Position numbers and translations under genes: made by a program. A model generated the notes under the pieces. The model had not been told where the DNA came from. It worked only from the letters and a program-made list of their open reading frames with translations, and did not search any database. From Microglena sp. YARC (lineage: Eukaryota > Chlorophyta > Chlorophyceae > Chlamydomonadales > Chlamydomonadaceae), in contig CM039464.1 of assembly GCA_022414725.1 (NCBI GenBank), positions 35,414,671 through 35,478,670 of the forward strand: a stretch of 64,000 nucleotides of DNA, given 5' to 3'. Shown in pieces: positions 49,701 through 59,210 of the stretch. The number at the start of each line of letters is the position of its first letter. Positions within the stretch are counted from its first letter, which is position 1.

Positions 49701-51090
49701 ATCGAGAAACGGTTGCAGGTTGAAATAGTGGGTTGGGTTGGTTGTGGGTGGTTGGGTTGGTTGTTGTGGGTTGGTTGTTACCTTTGAGGATCGAGAACGG
49801 TTTGCAGGTTGAAATAGTGGTTGGGTTGGTTGGTGGTGGTCGGTTGGTTGTTGTGGGTTGGTGTTGTTACCTTGAGGATCGAGAACGGCTGCAGGTTGAA
49901 ATAGTGGTTGGGTTGGTTGTGGTGGTTGGTTGGTTGTTGTGGGTTGGTGTTGTTACCTTGAGGATCGAGAACGGTTGCAGGTTGAAATAGTGGTTGGGTT
50001 GGTTGGTGGTGGTCGGGTTGGTTGTTGTGGGTTGGTGTTGTTACCTTGAGGATCGAGAACGGTTGCAGGTTGAAATAGTGGTTGGGTTGGTTGTGGTGGT
50101 CGGGTTGGTTGTTGTGGGTTGGTGTGTTACCTTGAGGAATCGAGAAACGGTTGCAGGTTGAAATAGTGGTTGGGTTGGTTGTTGGTGGTTGGGTTGGTTG
50201 TTGTGGGTTGGTGTTGTTACCTTGAGGGTCGAGAACGGTTGCAGGTTGAAATAGTGGTTGGGTTGGTTGTTGGTGGTCGGGTTGGTTGTTGTGGGTTGGT
50301 GTTGTTACCTTGAGGATCGAGAACGGTTGCAGGTTGAAATAGTGGTTGGGTTGGTGGTGTTGGTTGGTTGTTGTGTTGGTGTTTTACCTTGAGGATGAGA
50401 ACGGTTGCAGGTTGAAATAGTGGTTGGGTTGGTTGTTGGTGGTTGGGTTGGTTGTTGTGGGTTGGTGTTGTTACCTTGAGGATCGAGAACGGTTGCAGGT
50501 TGAAATAGTGGTTGGGTTGGTTGGTGGTGGTTGGGTTGGTTGTTGTGGGTTGGTGTTGTTACCTTGAGGGTCGAGAACGGTTGCAGGTTGAAATAGTGGT
50601 TGGGTTGGTTGGTGGTGGTCGGGTTGGTTGTTGTGGGTTGGTGTTGTTACCTTGAGGATCGAGAACGGCTGCAGGTTGGAATAGTGGTTGGGTTGGTTGT
50701 TGGTGGTCAGGTTGGTTGTTGTGGGTTGGTGTTGTTACCTTGATGGTCGGGAACGGTTGCAGGTTGAAATAGTGGTTGTGTTGGTTGGTGGTGGTCGGGT
50801 TGGTTGTTGTGGGTTGGTGTTGTTACCTTGAGGATCGAGAACGGCTGCAGGTTGAAATAGTGGTTGGGTTGGTTGTTGGTGGTTGGGTTGGTTGTTGTGG
50901 GTTGGTGTTGTTACCTTGAGGATCGAGAACGGTTGCAGGTTGAAATAGTGGTTGGGTTGGTTGTTGGTGGTTGGGTTGGTTGTTGTGGGTTGGTGTTGTT
51001 ACCTTGAGGGTCGAGAACGGTTGCAGGTTGAAATAGTGGTTGTGTTGGTTGGTGGTGGTTGGGTTGGTTGTTGTGGGTTGGTGTTGTTAC
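46733..51090 (-). repeat. GT61 intron 1: ~88-bp satellite of exon-1 ends plus donors
   Basis: 4358-bp intron. From about 47030 to 51090 it consists of about 47 units (counted by eye) averaging ~88 bp. On the - strand each unit reads CCACTATTTCAACCTGCAAC + CGTTCTCGATCCTCAAG|GTAACAACACCAACCC + ACAACAACCAACC. The first ~37 bp are the last codons of exon 1 (HYFNLQPFSILK), and GTAAC is its 5' splice site. Copies vary by single-base substitutions and short G/T indels. The unit nearest exon 2 (46800-47030) has lost the exon part but keeps CTCAAGGTAACAACA. Confidence 0.95.
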
Positions 51091-51891
51091 CTTGAGGATC
51101 GAGAACGGTTGCAGGTTGAAATAGTGGAACTTCTGGACGGGCAGGTTGTGTGTGGTCCCTATGGTGATGGTGAGGTTGGGAGACATGGCGAGGGGGAGTC
51201 CCTTGTCGACAAGTTCTTCGTTCTTATCACTCCACCTGAACATCATTGACGGCATGCGGCAGAAGAACTCGCCCAAGTTGTTCAGGTAAGGTTGAAAGAG
51301 CACGATGGGCACAGTGCACCGTGAGAACTTGCCCTTTGCATGCGCATACTCCTTTGTTGTGGGTAGTCTGACTGGCAGCGTCTCGTCCTGGGTTATATGG
51401 TAGCCATACACCGGGTCTTTAGGGTCCTGCTCAGTATCTACGTAACGGTGGAAGTCCCCACGGGACACCTTTAACTTCGGCAAGCCCTTGCCATATCTAT
51501 CTTTCAAGTACTTTTCGTCGTGCAAGATGAACTCCCCCTGGTCAATGCAGACCATGTTTAGCTGCTGGCACTGCTCTTGCGCATCCTTGTGTTCCGAGTA
51601 GTTGAACCTGGGGGGCGTGTCGCAGGTGGTTTTGTCTGTGGCCTCTGCCAGCCCAGAGGTGACGAGTGAGGAGAGGGTTAGGAGCAGCAGCAGGTTGAGG
51701 AAAGCACGGGAGGAAGAGGACACCAGGTGGCGCGGCTTCGCAAATAAGAGAACCACACTAGAGCGGGAGGGAGGAGACACCAGGTGGCTTGGCTCTGCAG
51801 ACAGGGGGTCCCCACTGGCTTGGCTTGGCTGAGGTCGAGCTTCCTTGGCGCAGCTGGCATTGGCTTGGCTTGGCTGAAGTCGAGCATCCAT
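51091..51891 (-). CDS. GT61-like glycosyltransferase, exon 1 (membrane anchor)
   Basis: Start ATG 51891-51889, 801 nt, ends SILK|GTAAC. With exons 2-4 the protein is 546 residues in one unbroken frame. Residues ~1-62 are a Ser/Pro/Ala-rich cytosolic head with QPSQA repeats. Residues ~64-82 (AFLNLLLLLTLSSLVTSGLA) form a type II signal anchor, as expected for a Golgi glycosyltransferase. The lumenal stem and first domain follow: CDTPPRFNYSEHKDAQEQCQ, CIDQGEFILHDEKYLKDRYG and PVRLPTTKEYAHAKGKFSRC. Predicted role: transfer of a sugar (xylose or GlcNAc class) to glycoproteins or polysaccharide; substrate unknown. It has an enormous intron 1 and an introner as intron 2. A later in-frame Met is not available before the anchor, so this start is preferred. 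Confidence 0.85.
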
Positions 51892-51978
51892 GGTGCAGCT
51901 GTGTAGACACGTTGCTGAGTAGTAGCGCCAAAAAGTATCAGAGAAGACGACAGGCTGCGCAGAAGCAACGCAAATACT
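51892..51978. other. 5' flank of GT61 gene
   Basis: Contains a second GGCTTGGCTTGGCTGA-type repeat just upstream of the ATG and no clear TATA motif. The MITE at 51979 lies within 90 bp of the start codon. Confidence 0.4.
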
Positions 51979-52161
51979 TAGGGGTCGGCTATGTTATATA
52001 ATATCAGTGAATAAATTATATTAGATAATGATATATAATATTAGTCGGACGAGCCGTCTCACCAGAAATTCGAATATTTGAAAAACGAATTTTATTGTGA
52101 CACTATAATAATATTAGTTAATATTAGTTCTTCAAACACTAATATTAGTTGCCATTCCCTA
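51979..52161. mobile_element. hAT-type MITE, ACTAATATTAG family, perfect TSD
   Basis: Begins TAGGGGTCGGCTATGTTATA and ends TAGTTGCCATTCCCTA. Exact 8-bp duplication CAAATACT (51971-51978, 52162-52169). Inverted relative to 28035-28218. Confidence 0.95.
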
Positions 52162-52184
52162 CAAATACTGAGTAGGTGGTCTTC

Positions 52185-52640
52185 CGTATTTCTGAGTAGA
52201 ATAAGGAATAGTCTTCTGTACTTCATGAGTAGAATAAGGAATAGTCTTCTGTACTTCATGAGTAGAATAAGGAATAGTCTTCTGTACTTCATGAGTAGGA
52301 TAATAGTCTTCTGTACTTCATGAGTAGAATAAGGAATAATCTTCTGTACTTCATGAGTAGGATAATCGTCTTCTGTACTTCATGAGTAGAATAAGGAATA
52401 GTCTTCTGTACTTCATGAGTAGAATAAGGAATAGTCTTCTGTACTTCATGAATAGGATTATAGTGTTCTGTACTTCATGAGTAGAATAAGGAATAGTCTT
52501 CTGTACTTCATGAGTAGAATAAGGAATAGTCTTCTGTACTTCATGAGTAGGATAATAGTGTTCTGTACTTCATGAGTAGAATAAGGAATAGTCTTCTGTA
52601 CTTCATGAGTAGGATAATAGTCTTCTGCAATTTATGAATG
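52185..52640. repeat. 33-bp minisatellite, ~14 copies
   Basis: Unit AGTAGAATAAGGAATAGTCT + TCTGTACTTCATG, with some units shortened to AGTAGGATAATAGTCT. Non-coding. Confidence 0.9.
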
Positions 52641-53514
52641 AAAGAATGAATGAATGAATGAATGGATGAATGGATCATGAAATAGTCAGGTGTACTTTAT
52701 GTATAGGACGAAAGGCAACCCACAAATGCAGGGAGTATATTGTATTAAATAATTCACGTAAAGGAAAGCAGGCTGAGAATAAGCAGAATGAATTTATAGT
52801 TGTATGCACTTCATGAACCTGACGACAGGCAGTTTTTTTCCGGGCTACGTGCAGCAGCTTCCACACAGCTCTATTAGCCAGCGACTGAGTCGAGCCCCAA
52901 GATTACAGCTGCATTGGAAAACCTGTCATGCCAGCTTTCAGACAAACTAGCTAGATCCAGGTTTGGCCAAAGGGTGGGTGAAAGGAGTTGGCTAGAAGCT
53001 GCTACGCATAGCCCAAACAATAAACAGTGGCTGTGAGTCACATCAGGGATTTGTTTTCTGCTACAAATTCCAATCGCTACCCGAAACACTGTTTTGGCCG
53101 AAATGTCCAGTACCTGAGACCCGATTCGAGTACCCAGCACCCAGACTCAACAAGTTCTAGGCAAGAAAGAAACAGTGATGAAAGAAAAAAAACAGGGGAT
53201 GGAAAGTCTTACACAATTCATGTAGAGGACAGCAGGCTGCGCAGAAGCAGAATGAATTAAAAGTTGTATGCACTTCGTAAACATGACGACAGGCGGCGCA
53301 CAAACACAAGGAATATATAGCCTTACATAATTCATGTACAGGATAGCAGGCTGCGCAGAAGCAGAATGAATTAACAGTTGTATGCACTTCATTACGGGAG
53401 GGTCCCCCTTAACGCTACGCCCCTCCGATTTATTTTTATTAACTTCATAAACATGATGACAGGCTGCCCACAAGCAAATGAAATAGATGGTCTTTAGAAG
53501 TTCACGTAGAAGTC
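52641..53514. other. Decayed repeats; SINE tail; duplicated ~115-bp unit
   Basis: 52865-53033 is a member of the AGAAGCTGCTACG repeat family (TATTAGCCAGCGACTGAGTC, CATGCCAGCTTTCAGACAAA, AATAAACAGTGGCTG). 53041-53150 is CAGGGAT-family. 53215-53395 holds two copies of AGGCTGCGCAGAAGCAGAAT + GAATTAA-AGTTGTATGCAC. 53393-53428 is a SINE tail. No gene. Confidence 0.55.
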
Positions 53515-53870
53515 TAGAACCATGGTGGTGTAAGTAGCGTTTGGGGTGCTGCTAGCAGCTTTTTGGTCCCTAAAAGCAACCCCAAAATACTCTAGCTTAG
53601 TACGCAGCAGTTGATTGGCCAGAAGGCAGCCAGACTAATGCATCGACACCACAATACGGTCGTTGAAAATGTCGAAATCTTCGAGACCTCTGCCGAAACA
53701 ACCTGCCGAAACACAATACGGTAGGTGGGAACATGGTAGGTTTAGCGAATCCACCGGGATTCGTCGAGACCACTGCCGAGACCACCGGTCAAAACTTCGC
53801 CTGTAATGCAATGTATGACGACATTAACGACCATTTGAACTTCCCTGCTTCTCTTCAGGTACCCTCGTAC
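53515..53870. other. Unassigned interval with one ~100-bp repeat unit
   Basis: 53515-53610 is a single unit of the array at 54190 (AACCATGGTGGTGTAAGTAG, CTAAAAGCAACCCCAAAATA). 53700-53800 has GCCGAAACACAATACGGT repeats. A C run and (CA)n lie at 53875-53915. Confidence 0.45.
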
Positions 53871-54189
53871 CACCACCCCCCCCCCCCCACACACACACAC
53901 ACACAAACACACACACCGTACGCGGGACCCAGTTGACTCGAGGCGGCTTCCACACCTTTTACCCATTAATTTATTTTGCCGTTCGTTACTTTCTTCCCCC
54001 CACGCACAACGTTCCTTCATCAGTGGCAATCCAACTCAGCACCCATCATCGCTACCCGTGTATTCCGATCCTTCATAGCCAGAACTGAATGCATACAATA
54101 GCTAATCGCCCCCGTTACTACAACCTAATAGTCCGACTCTCCCAGTACGACACACGAGCCCCAGGGCCGACCTCCAGGGGACCCACCAG

Positions 54190-54975
54190 GGCACCCTACT
54201 ATTTACCACCATGGTGGCCCTGGTAGCTTCTGGGTGCAACAACAGCTTTTTTTGTCCCCCCAAAACAACCCCAAAGGACTCCAGCATAGCATGCAGCAGT
54301 GTAGCACCTTCAGGATGCAACTAGAAGGTTTTTTGGTCACCAAAAGCAACTCCAAAATACTATAGCAGAGCACGCAGCAGTGTAGCACCATGGTGGTCCT
54401 AGTAGCCTTCGAGGTGCAACTAGCAGCTTTTTGGGTCACCAAAAGCAACCCCAAAATACTCAAGCACAGCACGCAGCAGTGTAGCACCATGGTGGTCCTA
54501 GTAGCCTTCGGTGCAACTAGCAGCTTTTTGGGTCACCAAAAGCAACTCCAAAAGACTCTAGCATAGCACGCAGCAGTTTAGTACCTTTAGAATGCAACCA
54601 GCAACTTTTCTGTCTCTCAAAGCAACCCCATAATACTCATGCACGGCACGCAGCAGTGTAGCCATCAGGTGCAACTCTCACCTTTTTAGGTTTCCAAAGG
54701 TTACCCCAAAGGACTCTAGCATAGCACCTTTGGGATGCAACTAGCAGCTTTTTTGGTCACCAAAAGCATCCCCCAAAATACTCTTGCACAGCACGCAGGA
54801 GCTTACCACCATGGTGGTCCTAGTAGCCTTCGGGTGCAACGCGCTCCTTTTTAGGCCCCCCAAAGCAACCCCAAAGGACTCTAGCTGCGTACGCAGCAAT
54901 TTAGCACCTTAAGAATGCAACTAGCAGCTCTTTTGGTCCCCAAAAGCAACCCAAAAGACTCTAGCATAGTACGCC
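54190..54975. repeat. ~100-bp tandem array, 8 units
   Basis: Unit: CACCATGGTGGTCCTAGTAG, CCTTCGGGTGCAACTAGCAG, CTTTTTGGGTCACCAAAAGC, AACCCCAAAATACTC(T)AGC, ACAGCACGCAGCAGTGTAG. Some units have AAAGGACTC for AAAATACTC, giving two subtypes that roughly alternate. Confidence 0.9.
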
Positions 54976-55044
54976 CAAGACACCATGATACCTAATTTAG
55001 CCCTTTTTACTTTTACCTGTAGCATCAGTGTAGCTCCATAACAA

Positions 55045-55215
55045 AAAGTGACCGAGACCCAGACCGAGACCCAGACCCAGACCGATACACAGACCCAAAC
55101 CGAGACCCAGACCGAGACCCAGACCGAGGCACAGACCGATACCCAGACCGAGGCACAGACCCAGACCGATACCCAGACCGAGGCACAGACCCAGACCGAG
55201 ACACAGACCCGCGTA
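55045..55215. repeat. GACCGAGACCCA 6/12-bp repeat
   Basis: (CCGAGACCCAGA)n and (CCGAGGCACAGA)n variants. The period is unrelated to the 38-bp array at 27225 apart from composition. Confidence 0.85.
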
Positions 55216-55230
55216 ACCACGACCGTGCGA

Positions 55231-55260
55231 GAGGTGACCGCCCGATAGGGCGGTCACCTC
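55231..55260. other. Perfect 13-bp hairpin, GATA loop
   Basis: GAGGTGACCGCCC, loop GATA, GGGCGGTCACCTC, followed by TAGTTTTTCT. It sits between a microsatellite and a MITE. Confidence 0.9.
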
Positions 55261-55284
55261 TAGTTTTTCTACAGGTAGCATCTG

Positions 55285-55462
55285 TAGGGATAGGCAATAT
55301 GATATCATATGATAGCATGTCATCATACGATATCATATGATGCTGGCAGTCTGACTAGGCTAAAGTTACCATTTATATACAATATCATATGATGCAATTT
55401 GTATGATATCATATGATATCATACTCGCCTTTGGTCAAAATCATATGATTTGCTGATCCCTG
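55285..55462. mobile_element. ATATGATATCAT-family MITE, perfect 8-bp TSD
   Basis: Begins TAGGGATAGGCAATATGATA and ends TTTGCTGATCCCTG. Exact duplication AGCATCTG (55277-55284, 55463-55470). Subterminal ATATGATATCATATGAT palindromes at both ends. Confidence 0.95.
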
Positions 55463-55535
55463 AGCATCTGTGTAGCTCCACAACAAAAAGTATTTATACT
55501 ACCCTTGTTTACTCTAAACCCAGAAGAACAGATGG

Positions 55536-55735
55536 CACTGTTTGTTTTGGGGCTATGGGTGGCAGCTTCTAGATAGCTCCCTTTTCCTGTCCTTGGGCCA
55601 AACCTAGAGCTAGGTACTGCGTCTGAAAGATGGCATGACAAGCATTCCAATGCAGCTGCAAGTTCTGGGTTTGACCCAGTGGCTGGCTATTGGCACTGGT
55701 AGGAAGCTGCCATGGGTAGCCAAAAAAATAAAGTG
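55536..55735. mobile_element. TIR repeat, CACT-TT-TTTTGGGCTA termini
   Basis: Begins CACTGTTTGTTTTGGGGCTA + TGGGTGGCAGCTTCTAG and ends AAGCTGCCATGGGTAGCC + AAAAAAATAAAGTG, i.e. imperfect TIRs of ~30 bp. This is the most complete copy of the family whose fragments lie at 3815, 19850, 27735, 29585, 35575 and 52865. Target duplication not clear. Confidence 0.75.
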
Positions 55736-55768
55736 TGACAAATGCTGAGTAGCCTGAAGGCTGATAGA

Positions 55769-55951
55769 TAGGGAACAGCAGTATGATATCATATGAGATT
55801 ATGTCATCATATGATGTCATATGATTCCGGCCGTCTGACTAGGCATAAGTTACCATTTATATACAAAATCATATGATGCAGTTTGTAAGAAATCATTTCA
55901 TATGATATCATACTTGCCTTTGGTCAACATCACATGATATACCAGTCCCTA
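55769..55951. mobile_element. ATATGATATCAT-family MITE
   Basis: Begins TAGGGAACAGCAGTATGATA and ends TATACCAGTCCCTA. Same internal order as 55285-55462 (CTGACTAGGC-TAAGTTACC, ACTTGCCTTTGGTCAACATC). It shows the intact version of the end interrupted in the copy at 2056. Confidence 0.85.
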
Positions 55952-56703
55952 TGATAAACCTTGCCCTTCTTTGCTTACTTCCTTGAACCTTCAGCTTTAA
56001 AATTCTGGAATGTTTGGCAACCCCCCCTGTATGCAGTTGTGTTTGCTTGTCTTGGGTCAGCAGTGGTGTGTCCATCACTAAGTCAACCATGTATTGTAAG
56101 AAAATGAAATGTTAACCATGTAATGCAATGTAAACAAACCTTACCCAGCCGCTGGGGTCACCCAGTTGGTGTGACGGGAGGAAACAGATTCAAGGGAGAA
56201 GGCAAGATGCCAGCAGGGCTAGATGGCAGATCCACTGGCGACCAGGAGAAAGATCGGGAAAAATAACCCTGATCTGATTACACGTTGCGAGCTGGTGAAC
56301 CACAACGCATAATCAATGAGGTCGTCGAAGTCGCAACTCGTTTTTGTTTGCGATGCATGCCGTGCATGCGGGATGGTCGCGCGTACGCAGAAGAAGAATC
56401 GGCAGGTGCAGGGAATCAAGCCAGATAGAGATCCAAGCTACAGGCGAGAAGCAAAGGAGGTCAAACAGGATGTGCGAGTAGAGTTGATCATGAGAGAGGT
56501 CAAGTACGGTTGCATAGTGGAGAATGTCGATGTTTCGAGATTCAAATAGATGCTGTATTTCCCTGGACATAGGGTGTGTTTCCAGTGGCGCAGGGGCTGG
56601 TTTCTCGCGGACGTCAAATTGTCCATGCTCTGAAAGCCTCTAACCTCATCGAGAGAATCCTGGCTGGAGAGAATACTTGGTGCTCGCCGGTGCTCGCCGG
56701 GCT
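55952..56703. other. Unassigned, no firm gene
   Basis: Several short frames on both strands, none with a recognisable domain. 56690-56700 has a tandem GTGCTCGCCGG. It could be 5' flank or a short host exon (e.g. + strand CDACRACGMVARTQKKNRQV at 56340-56410), but I cannot support a gene. Confidence 0.35.
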
Positions 56704-56825
56704 GGACTTCAGCGGATCCTACGTGGATTTCAGCGAAATTGAAAAACTTCAGCGGGAGGGCCAGGCCAGGTCTCCCGCTGAAGTTTTGCATTCCGCTGGA
56801 GTCCACGTAGGATCCGCTCAAGTCC
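56704..56825. repeat. Near-perfect inverted repeat, ~54-bp arms
   Basis: Left arm GGACTTCAGCGGATCCTACG ... AACTTCAGCGGGAG, spacer GGCCAGGCCAGGT, right arm CTCCCGCTGAAGTTTTGCAT ... GTAGGATCCGCTCAAGTCC. Arms differ at a few positions. The sequence ends ~40 bp before the LINE fragment. Confidence 0.9.
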
Positions 56826-56866
56826 ACGTCGACCTTCTTCAAAAAAGCCAGCGTGGACTACAGCGG

Positions 56867-58121
56867 GACACAGCAATGCTTGACTGCCTGAGAGATTTCT
56901 GCGAGGCTACTAAGATGGCTGTGAATATAAAGAAAACTGAGATTGTCGTTTTCAACAAGCAATTCGGTGATGAGGCCCGCATGGATCCTGATTACAAAGT
57001 TATCTTTTATCTACTTGGGATCCCTCTTTGTGGATGGTGACTCAAGCAATCGTGCAAAAGCTGCTTTTTCTAGGATGCTCACTAAGGCCCAAAAGGCACA
57101 CCACATGCTCCGTAGGCGATGCCATACCATGGAGATATACAATATTGATATTCTCACCCACCTGTTTGATTCTCTTGTACAACCTATCCTGAATTTTGGC
57201 TGTGAGGTGTGGGCTCCTTCTATTCTGAACAACACACTTATCGCAAATGACCATGCTTGTGAGAAATGGCATAGAGGTATACTTAAACAAATGTTGGGTG
57301 TTTGCCAATCTACTACATCTAATATTATCATGGAAGAGCTGGGTAGAACCCCGTTGTGTTTTGCTTGGCTTAAACAAGCTTTGCGCTTCTGGAACAAGAC
57401 CATACATAAAGAACCTGAGGATCTCATTAGAATGGCTCTTGAGGAATCTTTTGACTCCAACACTGGCTGGGTTCATAACTTACGTTGTGCTCTCCACAAG
57501 CTAGGATCCAGTAAAAACCTCAACATTTTGGAGGCTGTCGATGTCGAAGGTATTATGTCTGAAGTTTTTGAGTCATGGAGGTTTAAGTACCCAAGTGACA
57601 CCAATGCAGTTAGAGACATCCTTGATGAGAGAAGGGTTGGCTTTAAACGCCTCCGATACCAAAAATGGTTCGCAGCCAACAGCAATGATGAGAATGGCTT
57701 GATTCCCTTTACATCCGCCTTACATAAGCAGGATCAGATTCGTTCTATAGCACAGTTTCGAATGGGTTCCCATTGGCTGAACACAGAAAGAATGAGGGTG
57801 GTGGATAGAGCACACATCCCTCGCTCAATGAGGCACTGTCAAATGTGTGGGTTCCAAAAACCTGAGGATGAAATGCATATGTTTGAGTGCCCTTTTTATA
57901 ATGATATTCGCCTTCGCTACCAGAAGCTGTTTACAGATATTTATAGGCATGTCCATGAGGATACCGACTTAACCGTATGGAATGTGGAATTCTGCGATTC
58001 CACATTCAGAACCTTTATGAATGGAAATGGCACTAAGTCTTTTTGGAGCAACCTAGCCGACTATCTTTCTACTTGTAGAAGAGCAAGACAGGAAGCCCTA
58101 GACTGCTTAGTGGCACCGTAA
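56867..58121 (+). pseudogene. LINE (non-LTR retrotransposon) ORF2 C-terminal half, 5'-truncated
   Basis: 56880-57000 encodes LDCLRDFCEATKMAVNIKKT + EIVVFNKQFG, the end of a reverse-transcriptase palm/thumb (the N-x-x-KT-E block). A one-base frameshift near 57000 leads into a 390-codon frame. FIYLGSLFVDG is the 'YLG' motif after the thumb. Then come HLFDSLVQPILNFGCEVWAP (conserved in many LINEs) and a C-terminal zinc motif CQMCGFQKPEDEMHMFEC (C-x2-C-x9-H-x3-C). The frame ends at TAA 58119-58121. The polymerase YADD box and upstream endonuclease are absent, so this is a dead 5'-truncated copy. It lies on + with its 3' end 113 bp before an old LTR. Confidence 0.85.
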
Positions 58122-58234
58122 TTTATTATCCCTTTTTTTCTTCTTGTGACTTCTCATTTGTTAGCTTCTTACCTCCGCCACTGTAAGTGGTTGAGATCTG
58201 GGTCCTGCTCTAGGGGGTTTAATACCTACGCCAC
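58122..58234. other. LINE 3' end / short spacer
   Basis: T-rich stretch (CCCTTTTTTTCTTCTTGTGA), then unassigned sequence up to the old LTR boundary at 58235. No poly-A tail is visible. Confidence 0.4.
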
Positions 58235-58576
58235 TATCAGCTTTAATACACTCCGTGGAGTGGACAGAGATGAAAGCAGCGGAACAGACGCGCCAATCTA
58301 TACACGGAGACGAGAATAACGTTACAAGCACAGGAGACTCATTAAGGGGCACCAGTGGTGAAAGAGGCGGCAGCCTGGAACCTAACAGGGTACAGGCCAG
58401 ACCGGTGACGCAGCCAACAGGAAGCTGTCACTGAGTCACTCAAGGATGACGCAGCCTACGGGAAGCTGTCACTACAGGAAGCTGGCACAGTACTGGCAGA
58501 GCCGATAGTTCTAAGGAAGGACATAAGTAGTCACCAAGTCATAAAACGCGTGAGAGCACCGCAATTCATGCTGACA
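58235..58576 (-). repeat. 3' LTR of an older inverted element
   Basis: On the - strand it begins TGTCAGCATGAATTGCGGTG and ends TTAAAGCTGATA. Diverged, partly rearranged version of the 381-bp LTR at 58830. Preceded on the - strand by the CATAGGTGGAG polypurine-like tract at 58577-58587. The internal part continues 58577-58829 and, after the inserted dimer, 63178-64000. Confidence 0.8.
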
Positions 58577-58829
58577 CTCCACCTATGACACAGGTGACAT
58601 ACAATACTACTTCTCCACCTATGGCACTGGGGACATAGAACTATATGTAACAGATAAAAAAAATCAAAGAACTCCGAAAAATTGAGAGAATTTGAAATGA
58701 AATCCAAAGGGTTAAAGGAAGGAATGAAACAAGGCAAAAACAAAATATTGCCAAGGTAGAAAAGGATGAAAAACCGAATATCAAAGTTGGGGAACAATGG
58801 TGTAGAAAACCCGATCCGGGAATAGGAAC

Positions 58830-59210
58830 TGTCAGCATGAATTGCGTTGCTCTCCCGCGTTTTATGACTTGGTGACTACTTCTGTACTCCCTTAGAACTA
58901 TCGGCCCTGACAGCTTCCCGTAGTGACAGTTTCCCTTAGCCTGAGTCATTGAGTGACTCAGTGACAGGTTCCTGTCAGCTACTTCACCGGTCTTGCCTTT
59001 ACCCTGATAGTTTCCCGGCTGCCCGGTTTCCTCTGACATTGACTGTATAGTGTCTAACCCTTATCAGGGTATAGCCTACCTTTCTTTCTTCCTCCACTGG
59101 TGCCCCTTAATGGGTCTCCTGTGCTTGTAACTTACTCTCGTCTCTGCATATATAGATTGGCGTGCTGCACACACAAAGTCCACTCATCCGGAGTGTTATC
59201 AAAGCTAATA
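58830..59210 (+). repeat. LTR 1 of the dimeric element
   Basis: 381 bp. Contains TATATAGATTGG about 60 bp before its 3' end, a candidate TATA box, and short inverted motifs CTGACAGCTTCCCGTAG and CAGTGACAGGTTCCTGTCAG. Confidence 0.85.

Noticed and set aside
46716..49990. Gly/Trp/Val-rich + strand frames of 60-121 codons
   Set aside because: Translated antisense of the intron-1 satellite (GGTTGG repeats).
52185..52640. CRISPR-like array
   Set aside because: Units are directly abutting 33-bp repeats without unique spacers, in a eukaryotic context; a minisatellite. Same for 1010-1255 and 16505-16715.
55231..55265. Bacterial-type intrinsic terminator
   Set aside because: Hairpin plus T run looks right in shape, but the window is clearly nuclear eukaryotic and no transcript unit ends there.
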